A stretch of DNA of 28,009 nt from Apostichopus californicus. Taxonomy: Eukaryota > Echinodermata > Holothuroidea > Aspidochirotida > Stichopodidae. The position numbers were made by a program, and so were the translations under genes. A model generated the notes under the pieces. The model saw only the letters and a program-made list of their open reading frames with translations, did not search any database and was not told the DNA's origin. The DNA lies in the NCBI GenBank assembly GCA_020650975.1, contig JAIPMN010000561.1, positions 1-28,009 on the forward strand, read 5' to 3'. Positions 24,101 through 28,009 of this stretch are shown here, one piece after another (position 1 is the stretch's first letter; every line of letters starts with the position of its first letter).

Positions 24101-24988
24101 TGTATGCTTTAGAGTCAGGGAACCCCCAACTTTCGAGACACGTTCTGAGTCCATCATTATCATACTATAATACACATAACAGTGCTTCATAAATGATCAA
24201 GTTCATTATCTTCACAACGTACTGTCATGCGTACACCAACCTCACCAAAGTCATGCGGCCTGTGTCTGTTTCATAATTCAGTTATTTATCACATGTACGG
24301 TACGGTACTAGTATGGCAACATATGCGTGATGGAATGCGAAAAGAGTTTGTCGATAGGTACGACTTTTGTACATTACTAAATTATATGATATATCAGATT
24401 TTAGTTCAACAAAAGTACTCTAGTTTTGACTTGCAGAAATGTCTCACGAACCCCCTGGGATGGACTCACGCACCCCCTGGGATGGACTCACGCAGCCCCT
24501 GGGATGGACTCACGCACCCCCTGTTAGAGAACCCCCATTTAAGGGAAAACAATTCTATCCTGTACTTTTCATGTCCCATTTCAAAGCACTTGCACTAACA
24601 GTGCAAGCAGGATGAATGCCCTGTTTATGTTAGTTGAAAACAGAACTGCCCATACTGTCAGTATGAGTGCTTTGAAGAATGATATTAGAGGACAGTATGG
24701 AGTGGTACTAGGAAAGTAGCAAATCATCCCAACCGGCTGGGATTGATAAAGTATGTTCGTTACGAGGTTAAGTTTCATGAAGGTCTTTCCCCGATAGTTG
24801 TCATAGTTACCAGTATTTTCGTTCTTTATCTATCAGATGACGGTAAACTGAGCCACAAAGAACTCATATCCGTGATGAAACACCGACAGCAACGGGGTCT
24901 GGACAAGTCCAAAGAACTGGGGCTCTCTCGAATCATGGAGGCCATGTGGAAATGTGCAAAGAAAACCAAAAGTGGATATTTCAATTAG
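2941..24988 (+). CDS. MICU1: MICU1 orthologue, mitochondrial calcium uptake protein 1 (11 coding exons, complete)
   Basis: Joining 2941-3116, 4301-4442, 5100-5262, 7430-7467, 8630-8744, 10788-10870, 11846-12043, 14174-14314, 20567-20675, 21624-21713 and 24837-24988 gives an uninterrupted 468-residue frame with GT..AG at all ten introns. In the known family, MICU1 sits in the mitochondrial intermembrane space, pairs with MICU2 or MICU3, and gates the MCU-EMRE channel: it keeps the channel closed at resting calcium and opens it cooperatively when its EF-hands bind calcium. Seen here: import-signal-like N-terminus (1-38), hydrophobic segment (about 40-57), acidic linker (about 68-94), lysine cluster (95-98), conserved core from residue 101, EF-hand 1 (225-236), RHRDR patch (253-257), EF-hand 2 (416-427) and the MWKC cysteine (Cys458, equivalent to human Cys463, reported to form the disulfide with MICU2). 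The [25 protein letters not shown] block and the lysine cluster favour MICU1 over MICU2 or MICU3. The residue 161-193 loop and the C-terminal tail differ most from human. Confidence 0.96.
3117..4300 (+). other. MICU1: MICU1 intron between coding exons 1 and 2
   Basis: Phase-2 intron with GT..AG ends and a T-rich acceptor tract. It contains a tRNA-derived SINE (about 3255-3573). In the remaining 3574-4300 I see no coding signal or repeat. Confidence 0.85.
3255..3573 (+). mobile_element. tRNA-derived SINE, + strand
   Basis: An RNA polymerase III A-box-like TGGACAAGTGG (3265-3275) is followed about 60 bp later by a B-box-like GGTTCAATTCC (3337-3347) in a tRNA-like arm. A non-tRNA body of about 200 bp follows, ending in an AT-rich TTAGATTA repeat tail. 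Its body differs from that of the SINE at 19991, so it belongs to another family. The tRNA part is too degenerate to be a functional tRNA. Confidence 0.65.
4301..4442 (+). CDS. MICU1: MICU1 coding exon 2 (acidic linker and lysine cluster)
   Basis: The acceptor TTTTTTGACAG ends at 4300. The exon completes Arg59 and encodes residues 59-106, ending FRDRK. The linker is strongly acidic (about 13 Glu/Asp among residues 68-93), then abruptly basic (KKKK at 95-98 followed by GPGFRDRK). In human MICU1 the matching polybasic stretch is implicated in uniporter binding and complex formation. The FRDRK end matches human exactly. The donor is unusually weak (AAG|GTTTGG), but no better phase-0 donor is visible and read-through meets TAA within six codons (4458-4460). 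Confidence 0.95.
4443..5099 (+). other. MICU1: MICU1 intron between coding exons 2 and 3
   Basis: Phase-0 intron with the weak donor GTTTGG and a good acceptor TCTCAACAG. It begins with repeated TTAATTAATAA-type sequence and has a run of nine G at 4626-4634. No mobile element recognised. Confidence 0.85.
5100..5262 (+). CDS. MICU1: MICU1 coding exon 3 (conserved N-terminal core)
   Basis: The acceptor TCTCAACAG ends at 5099. The exon encodes residues 107-160 and the first base of Gly161 (donor G|GTCAGT, phase 1). It contains the best-conserved block of the gene: [19 protein letters not shown] and [18 protein letters not shown] align with human [19 protein letters not shown] and FMTPEDFVRSITPNEKQP. 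In human MICU1 this region includes basic residues that contact the aspartate ring of MCU. The residue AAMDNGDVE between the two blocks replaces human VISEPGEAE. Confidence 0.97.
5575..5990 (-). mobile_element. Possible non-LTR retrotransposon 3' end, decayed
   Basis: On the - strand one frame reads [20 protein letters not shown] then AIKFI, resembling the conserved C-terminal end of many LINE ORF2 proteins (R..T..Y..SFIP.AI..N). It is followed by an AT-rich stretch and GGATCAATCAAGTTATTATT, a plausible 3' UTR and tail. The reading frame is short and upstream reverse transcriptase domains are missing. The assignment is pattern memory, not a search. Confidence 0.35.
6664..6827. mobile_element. 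MITE copy 1 (164 bp, hAT-like ends)
   Basis: It starts CAGGCATGAGC and ends GCTCATCCCTG, an 11-bp terminal inverted repeat with one mismatch. It is flanked by a perfect 6-bp target duplication TAGTAT (6658-6663 and 6828-6833). A second copy of exactly the same length lies at 8950-9113. Inside, TCCGTGATT is repeated near both ends. There is no coding capacity, so movement would need a transposase from elsewhere. Confidence 0.88.
6836..7375. repeat. Diverged tandem duplication upstream of coding exon 4
   Basis: About 6836-7037 is repeated at about 7071-7375: both contain GAGAGACCTAATAT, CAACCATATTTTAGCT, GACTGCATTAATATTGA and TTTCAGAAATCT in the same order. The second copy carries about 100 extra bases (roughly 7150-7250) that include a T-run followed by GTCTCGCAGGTGAGT, an acceptor and donor back to back. 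Confidence 0.8.
7430..7467 (+). CDS. MICU1: MICU1 coding exon 4 (38-nt small exon)
   Basis: The acceptor TTTACCCACAG ends at 7429 and the donor CAG|GTATTT follows 7467. With the split base from the previous exon it encodes residues 161-173 ([13 protein letters not shown]). LGLDQ matches human LGLDQ; the rest diverges. At 38 nt the exon is not a multiple of three, so skipping it would shift the frame. This is close to where mammals insert the four-residue EFWQ microexon of the MICU1.1 isoform. I saw no equivalent in the following intron. Confidence 0.9.
7468..8629 (+). other. MICU1: MICU1 intron between coding exons 4 and 5
   Basis: Phase-0 intron. The only named feature is a G-rich tract at about 8424-8459 with several runs of three or more G. 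No microexon equivalent to mammalian EFWQ and no repeat family was recognised. Confidence 0.8.
8424..8459 (+). other. G-rich tract, possible G-quadruplex
   Basis: Runs of 4, 7 and 10 G plus GGG within 36 bases on the sense strand, about 170 bp upstream of coding exon 5. It meets the usual four-run pattern for an intramolecular quadruplex in DNA or pre-mRNA. Confidence 0.55.
8630..8744 (+). CDS. MICU1: MICU1 coding exon 5
   Basis: The acceptor TCCTTTTCAG ends at 8629 and the donor TCCA|GTAAGT follows 8744 (phase 1). It encodes residues 174-211. The second half, [20 protein letters not shown], aligns with human [20 protein letters not shown]. The first half ([13 protein letters not shown]) does not resemble human ISQEREKFADEG and is two residues shorter across the junction, so this surface loop has diverged. 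Confidence 0.95.
8745..10787 (+). other. MICU1: MICU1 intron between coding exons 5 and 6
   Basis: Phase-1 intron holding the second MITE (8950-9113), a run of 12 G at about 9663-9674 and a long C run at about 10606-10620. I see no coding signal elsewhere in it. Confidence 0.85.
8950..9113. mobile_element. MITE copy 2 (164 bp, hAT-like ends)
   Basis: Same orientation and length as the copy at 6664-6827, about 85-90% identical by eye, with the same CAGGCATGAGC and GCTCATCCCTG ends. It is flanked by its own perfect 6-bp duplication CTTTCT (8944-8949 and 9114-9119). The different target duplications show two separate insertions rather than a segmental copy. Confidence 0.88.
10788..10870 (+). 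CDS. MICU1: MICU1 coding exon 6 (EF-hand 1)
   Basis: The acceptor TTAAACAG ends at 10787 and the donor CAA|GTGAGT follows 10870 (phase 0). It encodes residues 212-239 including a complete EF-hand loop, [12 protein letters not shown] (225-236): Asp at 1, Asn at 3, Asp at 5, Gly at 6, Val at 8 and Glu at 12, all as expected for calcium binding. The entering helix [11 protein letters not shown] matches human QRNFEIAFKMF. Confidence 0.97.
10871..11845 (+). other. MICU1: MICU1 intron between coding exons 6 and 7
   Basis: Phase-0 intron. It contains the GTAC-dense tract (11519-11730) and an AT-only stretch with a run of about 18 A (from 11774) then repeated TATATAATTTTTT just before the acceptor. 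Confidence 0.85.
11519..11730. repeat. Tract with 14 GTAC palindromes in 212 bp
   Basis: GTAC occurs at 11519, 11538, 11555, 11562, 11576, 11583, 11607, 11627, 11676, 11690, 11698, 11709, 11716 and 11727, often as AGTACT, GGTACC or AGTACC. Chance would give about one. The spacing is irregular, so it is not a simple tandem array. Confidence 0.85.
11846..12043 (+). CDS. MICU1: MICU1 coding exon 7 (RHRDR patch, first-lobe helices)
   Basis: The acceptor ATCGTCCAG ends at 11845 and the donor GAG|GTAAAT follows 12043. It encodes residues 240-305. [11 protein letters not shown] aligns with human MRHRDRPTTGN, so the three arginines (253, 255, 257; human 259, 261, 263) are kept. [17 protein letters not shown] aligns with human SALTTYFFGADLKGKLT. 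The exon is 198 nt, a multiple of three, and would be skippable in frame. Confidence 0.96.
12355..12958. repeat. Tetranucleotide array (TGGA/TGAA)n, about 600 bp
   Basis: Nearly continuous ATGG, ATGA and TGGA words in 4-bp register with scattered ATTCAGGA interruptions that recur several times. Long open frames on the - strand (Ser/His/Pro/Ile-rich) are products of the repeat and not genes. Confidence 0.95.
13848..14140 (-). mobile_element. tRNA-derived SINE, - strand
   Basis: GGACTCGAACC at 14090-14100 is the reverse complement of a Pol III B-box (GGTTCGAGTCC), with a tRNA-like arm at its right. The body, read on the - strand, includes TCTTCACCCAGGCGTATAAA and GGGGTAACTTGTAAATAT. It corresponds to the CTCCACCCAGGGGTTAAATG segment of the + strand SINE at 19991, suggesting one superfamily. 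The element ends about 35 bp before coding exon 8. Confidence 0.65.
14174..14314 (+). CDS. MICU1: MICU1 coding exon 8 (degenerate central EF-hand region)
   Basis: The acceptor ATTCTTCCAG ends at 14173 and the donor GAG|GTAAGC follows 14314 (phase 0 on both sides, 141 nt). It encodes residues 306-352. [14 protein letters not shown] matches human FERHDPVDGRITER, the structural but non-calcium-binding EF-hand of the family. The downstream half is markedly basic ([15 protein letters not shown]) and diverges from human. Confidence 0.95.
14461..15960. repeat. Satellite of about 31/62-bp units with higher-order structure
   Basis: The word AGGATCAC or GGGATCAC recurs about every 31 bp, alternating between a CACACAATGT-type and an ACTCATTTTAAC-type half-unit, so two half-units form a dimer of about 62 bp. 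Longer blocks repeat: about 232 bp from 14654 recurs from 15713 (offset 1,059) with few differences, and the GACCCCACCTT...GATTGAAAACT flank at 14411-14456 recurs at 14888-14938. Local frames rich in His, Thr and Leu are repeat products. Confidence 0.93.
16360..16770. repeat. 8-bp-period array (ATACATTT)n
   Basis: About 50 copies of an octamer of the form (A/G)(T/C)(A/G)CATTT with A/G changes at fixed positions: TGTACATTT at first, then TATACATTT, TATGCATTT and finally TATACATTA. Long frames rich in Tyr, Ile, His and Leu come from the repeat (an octamer gives an eight-residue period). Confidence 0.95.
18003..18126. repeat. 124-bp duplicated block, copy 1
   Basis: From AATAGTGAAGAGCTTGAAG to AATAGCTTTT; repeated with only a handful of differences at 19200-19323. 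Both are preceded by the CCCCCTTCAGTAGG word. Copy 1 runs directly into the decayed exon at 18138, while copy 2 does not. Confidence 0.9.
18138..18214 (+). pseudogene. MICU1: Decayed second copy of MICU1 coding exon 9
   Basis: The 77 bases align with 20571-20648 of the true exon at roughly 90% identity: GCATTGCAAAAGTTTCTAAG, then ACGTcAACGACAT and ACACCGCCCTCTCtTTCTAT (lower case marks changes). One G is missing from GAAATGGAAGC, which shifts the frame and brings TAA a few codons on. The first four exon bases and the last 27 are not matched, and no splice sites flank it. It is therefore a non-coding relic within the preceding intron. Confidence 0.9.
19130..19325. repeat. Duplicated block, copy 2 (acceptor-like word plus 124-bp unit)
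   Basis: Contains GATTGTGTGTTG, CCCCCTTCAGTAGG, CTTGTGTCTTTCAATAGTG and the 124-bp unit that ends at 19323, matching 17938-18126. It then diverges completely where the first copy enters the decayed exon. Confidence 0.88.
19991..20300 (+). mobile_element. tRNA-derived SINE with (ATT)n tail, + strand
   Basis: A-box-like TGGCCAATTGG (20001-20011) and B-box-like GGTTCAATTCC (20045-20055) in a tRNA-like head, then a body containing CTCCACCCAGGGGTTAAATG and a conserved-looking 3' domain (GTAAAGCGCTTTGAGACC and GGGCTATATAAAAAGCC), ending in TATTATTATTATTAAT. The 3' domain resembles the GTAAAGCGC..GCTATATAA tail found in several animal SINE families, which probably serves recognition by a partner LINE. 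Confidence 0.82.
20567..20675 (+). CDS. MICU1: MICU1 coding exon 9
   Basis: The acceptor TTCTATTGTAG ends at 20566 and the donor CCAG|GTGAGT follows 20675 (phase 1). It encodes residues 353-388. [20 protein letters not shown] aligns with human [20 protein letters not shown]. The preceding intron is about 6.25 kb, the largest in the gene, and holds a decayed second copy of this exon at 18138-18214. Confidence 0.96.
20676..21623 (+). other. MICU1: MICU1 intron between coding exons 9 and 10
   Basis: Phase-1 intron. A purine-rich GGGGAGAGGGGGGTGGGGGG stretch near 20986-21006 follows a C run. No other feature recognised. Confidence 0.85.
21624..21713 (+). CDS. MICU1: MICU1 coding exon 10 (first part of EF-hand 2)
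   Basis: The acceptor TTTCTTTTATAG ends at 21623 and the donor AACG|GTGAGT follows 21713 (phase 1). It encodes residues 389-418. [26 protein letters not shown] corresponds to human [26 protein letters not shown]. The intron cuts the EF-hand 2 loop after its third residue. Confidence 0.96.
22262..22770. repeat. Diverged tandem repeats of about 200-220 bp
   Basis: TTAAAGGGACAGTGTAACC near 22317, TTAAAGGGGCAGTACCACC near 22538 and TTAAAGGGACAGTGTCACC near 22732 share a following CATA...ATTCA..CTT context, and each is preceded by similar sequence (AAAGCTTGACAGT / AAAGCTTTTCAGT, then TTTGTTT..TTCTTTA). Two to three old copies of one unit. Confidence 0.7.
24446..24523. repeat. 22-bp tandem repeat, about 3.5 copies
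   Basis: The unit ACGCACCCCCTGGGATGGAC plus TC occurs at 24446-24467, 24468-24489 and 24490-24511, with a partial copy to 24523. Only single-base differences separate the copies, so the array is young. Confidence 0.93.
24837..24988 (+). CDS. MICU1: MICU1 coding exon 11 (rest of EF-hand 2, C-terminal helix, stop)
   Basis: The acceptor TTTATCTATCAG ends at 24836. It encodes residues 419-468 and stops at TAG 24986-24988. With exon 10 it completes [12 protein letters not shown] (416-427), with Asp 1, Asn 3, Asp 5, Gly 6, Ser 9 and Glu 12 all fit for calcium binding. RIMEAMWKC matches human RLMQAMWKC, keeping the arginine equivalent to human Arg455 (reported PRMT1 target) and the cysteine equivalent to Cys463. 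The last nine residues (KKTKSGYFN) are basic and shorter than human QETAWDFALPKQ. Confidence 0.97.
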
Positions 24989-25697
24989 TCGTACGGTACG
25001 TGAGACAGCTTCGACTCTCATACACAGTGAGATAGTAACGTGAATATCGCTACGGAAACTGCCTCTCGCCTGTAATGTAAGTTTGAGAGGATGAGGTGTC
25101 GGCGAGGTATTGACATTCTCCATTTTTGTCCGCTGTAAAATTATCTCTCGGCATAAATCCGATTCCTGAAAGTTTGACATGCTTTGAGAGTTTGGAGTCC
25201 GATGGAGATGTCTGTCCCTAATTGGTGAGATTCGTGTTACCACCCCAGTGGTGAAGCTGTTTACCTAAGTACCAATGGGCACAGAACGAGCTAGATGCAT
25301 GAAGCCGACCTTGAAATAGTTTCCAGCAGTACGTCATTTTTTTGTCAGAATTTTCTTTTACTCTCCCGAGAACAGCTGATAGTGTGTTGGTTTTTGAAAT
25401 TCTACAATTCATTGTTCCCTTACAACTTGTTGTACTTTATTTTCTACTCTCAAATTAAAAATGACAGTATTTTATAACCGGTGGGAATGAGTGCTATGAA
25501 CTACAGTATATTCTTCTTGACCAAGATGGTGGAGTCAGTTGACAATGGGCTTTAATACTTACTCGTATGATAGTAAAAAACAACATGTGCCAAGAATGTT
25601 ATATGCAAATTAGAATAGGTATTAAAACGTACAGTATGTCTGCTGTGCTAGTGTTGTTGGCCTTAGGGAGGTATTAAAGTCTTGATGCTTGCTTTTA

Positions 25698-25703
25698 AAT
25701 AAA
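25698..25703 (+). terminator. Candidate proximal polyadenylation signal
   Basis: AATAAA followed within about 30 bases by the GT-rich TTTTGGTGAATGTATT, a suitable downstream element. It is the first canonical hexamer after the MICU1 stop, giving a 3' UTR of roughly 0.7 kb. Confidence 0.5.
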
Positions 25704-25994
25704 AAAAGAAGAGATTTTGGTGAATGTATTAACATGATCTCTTACGATATGAAAGCCACAAGTTAATTTAGCTGTTTTATTTTATGCCCTTGTGAGTAAT
25801 AGGACATATCATGCAAAATATATAATGCATATGATGCAAAACGCATGACATATCATGCAAAACGCATTCTGTCTATTTTTTTTGTGACAGATTTGTAGTG
25901 TTGATTAAGAAGTCTTAGAAATGATGGAAGGATAGGCAACATATTTGAATACATGTAGAATAGTGTTAATTTTCTCATTACAAAACTGTTCAAC

Positions 25995-26215
25995 TGGTGG
26001 GGATATTGCAGGGGTTGGGAAGGGGCTGGGGGGGAAGGGTATGGGGACTCCATCTAGTAAAGAAATTGATTTCTCTTTATAATATTGGACAGGGCTCATG
26101 AAATCTGTAATGCCTACTTTCTTCCTACATTGAGCTTTGTTTTCAGGAATGGGTCGAGTTAGGTTGGGGTATGGGGTGGGGGAGGGGCAGGGTTGGAGGG
26201 TGGATTGTCAGGGAA
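25995..26215 (+). other. Sense-strand G-rich region, possible G-quadruplexes
   Basis: Two clusters: about 25999-26046 (GGGG, GGGG, GGG, GGGG, GGGGGGGG, GGG, GGGG) and about 26152-26212 (GGGG, GGGG, GGGGG, GGGG, GGG, GGG). Each has more than four G-runs with short loops. Confidence 0.6.
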
Positions 26216-26869
26216 GGTGTCATGTGTATACTTCCAGCTATATGCATCTGAAAAAAAATGGTCAACAAATTTGAGTGTAATTTAAGTGTAATTAATTAAT
26301 ATTACAATATTTTAAGCATTTCAAAATAGTACAGTTAATACTTCTGTGATAACCTTGTTTTTGTATTGTGTATAATATTCTTTGCAATAATGATTCTTTC
26401 ATTTTCTTTTCTTTTTCTCCCATCCATGATTTTTTTTATAAGCAATGTAGGAACAGATAACTGACTGGAAAAATAGAAAGGAAATTTGAGAGAGAGAGCA
26501 AATGTATTTACATTTTGTGGCTAAATTTTCTAACCTGTTTACATCAATAATGTTTTTGATCTCTCAAAAGTTTGATTTCCTTTTGAAACATAGATTGTAA
26601 AGTGATGATGGGTCAAACAACTATGGGGTGTGACCCAAAAGTGGGTCGTATAAAAATTTGCAGACATCGGAAATTATATCTAGAGGTTTGGGAGTTTGCC
26701 TATGACGACACGACAATGGATTAGGATTTTTTCCCACTTTTCAGGCATTTCTGAGCAAATATTCTGACCAATGGGTATGTGCTTAGGTGGGGCCTTAGCC
26801 CTTATGTAAGATTTATGGGTGGAAGACCGGAAAGTTTGTAAAGTTTCTATAAATAGTACTAATATAGCT

Positions 26870-26875
26870 AATAAA
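26870..26875 (+). terminator. Candidate distal polyadenylation signal
   Basis: AATAAA on the sense strand, followed by TATTAAAGG and, some 40 bases on, GTGTATCTCTTTTATTTTC, a T/G-rich stretch. Use would put the G-rich region at 25995-26215 inside the mRNA. Confidence 0.3.
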
Positions 26876-28009
26876 CTATTAAAGGCAAGCTTTAGACGAT
26901 TGGGAAGGGTGTATCTCTTTTATTTTCTCCCCTGTTTTTTAAATTGTTGAAGTGCACTGGTATAGAGTCCCAGAGTGTTCGAGGGATGGTATAGAGTAGA
27001 GTTCGTTTATAGAGGAAGGAACTCTAGTATAGAGAAAATAGGGGCACATCGGTAATATTATATAAGACACATAAAAGTAATTGGTTTAATTACAGAAGTA
27101 GAAGAAAAGGGGTTGCGTTAGGTCGCATCAAAAATGTCAAATTTAGCTCACAGGAGGTCAGTGTTTTTAAAGCTTTTCTCCCATAAAATTTGTCTGATTA
27201 TGATAAAATGAAATGGTGTCTGTAGTCGTCAAATAGGTCAGGAATGTCAGGTCAAAGGTCACAAACACTAAAAGCTGTGGGTGAATGGGGAGGGGGACTT
27301 TTTGTTTTGTTTTTGAGGAACACAATGATCTGTTTATATTACAAAAGCACTTGATTCTTGAGTCTGAAAAAATCCACATCAATTACACTGTTTGTATTTG
27401 GTTAAAAATATATATCATGGCTGGAGGTAACTGTAAGCTAATGAGGGTCTATAGAGTAATGTATGTTATGGTATCTCTTCAGAAGTGTCATATGCTTTTG
27501 AAGTTGAGGGACAGAAGAACAAAATTTGAGTATTTTAAGCCTCTGCAACTGAGCTTTGATGGAAATATTTACATAACTTTCATATTGCTATAAATTTGAT
27601 GATTAATAATATATTCAATTTTGGAAATAAATCAAATATTCTGCATAGTTTCTTGTTTTGCTTTTGCTGATTAATTTTTTTAGTCATGAGGTTTTAAATA
27701 GTAGCGCCATCATTGAGCAGGGATGCAACCAGTATACATCTGGAGACGGGTCTTCCCCCTAAGTAAAGTTAGGAGGAGTTTTCTCCCCACCCCCCGTCCC
27801 CTCCCTCTATCCAAACTGGTTGACATAAGTTTACAAAAAAAATCCTTTATACGGTACATAAATATACAACGTTTATCGTCATACAACCTAAACAGTCGAA
27901 GCTTCTTCAACATTGTTTCATAAGTTGCAAAATATAGCACCCTTTTGTATCAAAAATCTCCTTATTGTACCAAAATTTCTCACAGGAGAGGGTCACCCCC
28001 CCCCCCCCC

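Larger units (their letters stand above)
21714..24836 (+). other. MICU1: MICU1 intron between coding exons 10 and 11
   Basis: Phase-1 intron inside the EF-hand 2 loop. It contains a (GA)n run at about 22036-22050, the diverged AAAGGGACAGTG repeats (22262-22770), a C run near 23648 and the 22-bp array (24446-24523). I see nothing in 22770-23640 or 23700-24440. Confidence 0.85.
24989..28009 (+). other. MICU1 3' UTR and downstream DNA
   Basis: No further coding exon recognised. AATAAA hexamers at 25698-25703, 26870-26875 and 27626-27631 allow 3' UTRs of about 0.7, 1.9 or 2.7 kb. Also present: a 44-bp-spaced repeat of GACATATCATGCAAAA (25803 and 25847), a G-rich stretch (25995-26215) and a TATAGAG-rich region with a 7-bp hairpin (26998-27025). 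The window ends in a C run. Confidence 0.6.

Noticed and set aside
24833..25243. 136-residue frame on the - strand, the longest single open frame in the window
   Set aside because: It is antisense to the last MICU1 exon and its 3' UTR, has no recognisable domain, and the + strand codes a conserved EF-hand there.

Overview
This is a metazoan genomic window of about 28 kb dominated by one gene on the + strand: an orthologue of MICU1, the EF-hand gatekeeper of the mitochondrial calcium uniporter. I could assemble the whole coding sequence from 11 coding exons between 2941 and 24988. Every junction is GT..AG and in phase, and together they give 1,407 nt including the stop codon, or 468 residues (human MICU1 has 476). 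The predicted protein has, in order: an arginine-rich N-terminus without acidic residues that fits a mitochondrial import signal; a glycine-rich hydrophobic segment; an acidic linker; a lysine cluster ending in FRDRK; the conserved MICU1 core; a canonical EF-hand ([12 protein letters not shown]); the RHRDR basic patch; a degenerate central EF-hand region; a second canonical EF-hand ([12 protein letters not shown]); and a C-terminal helix with the MWKC cysteine motif.

The host is probably a marine invertebrate deuterostome, most likely an echinoderm such as a sea cucumber. This is inference. It rests on the intermediate similarity to vertebrate MICU1, the many AGGCCTAGG-type motifs in the AT-rich upstream DNA, and tRNA-derived SINEs in small introns.

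Layout: 1-2927 is upstream DNA with short tandem repeats, a CpG-rich patch and a SINE-tail fragment; a strong polypyrimidine tract before 2928 implies an unseen upstream non-coding exon. Coding exons lie at 2941-3116, 4301-4442, 5100-5262, 7430-7467, 8630-8744, 10788-10870, 11846-12043, 14174-14314, 20567-20675, 21624-21713 and 24837-24988. The rest of the window (24989-28009) is 3' UTR and/or intergenic DNA with three AATAAA signals and a G-rich stretch.

The introns hold most of the unusual structure: two 164-bp MITEs with hAT-like ends and 6-bp target duplications; several tRNA-derived SINEs; a (TGGA/TGAA)n array; a 1.5-kb satellite of about 31/62 bp units; an 8-bp-period array; a tract with extremely dense GTAC sites; and, in the 6.25-kb intron before the ninth coding exon, a patchwork of diverged duplications that includes a decayed second copy of that exon. 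I found no bacterial-type system, no CRISPR array and no second intact protein-coding gene.
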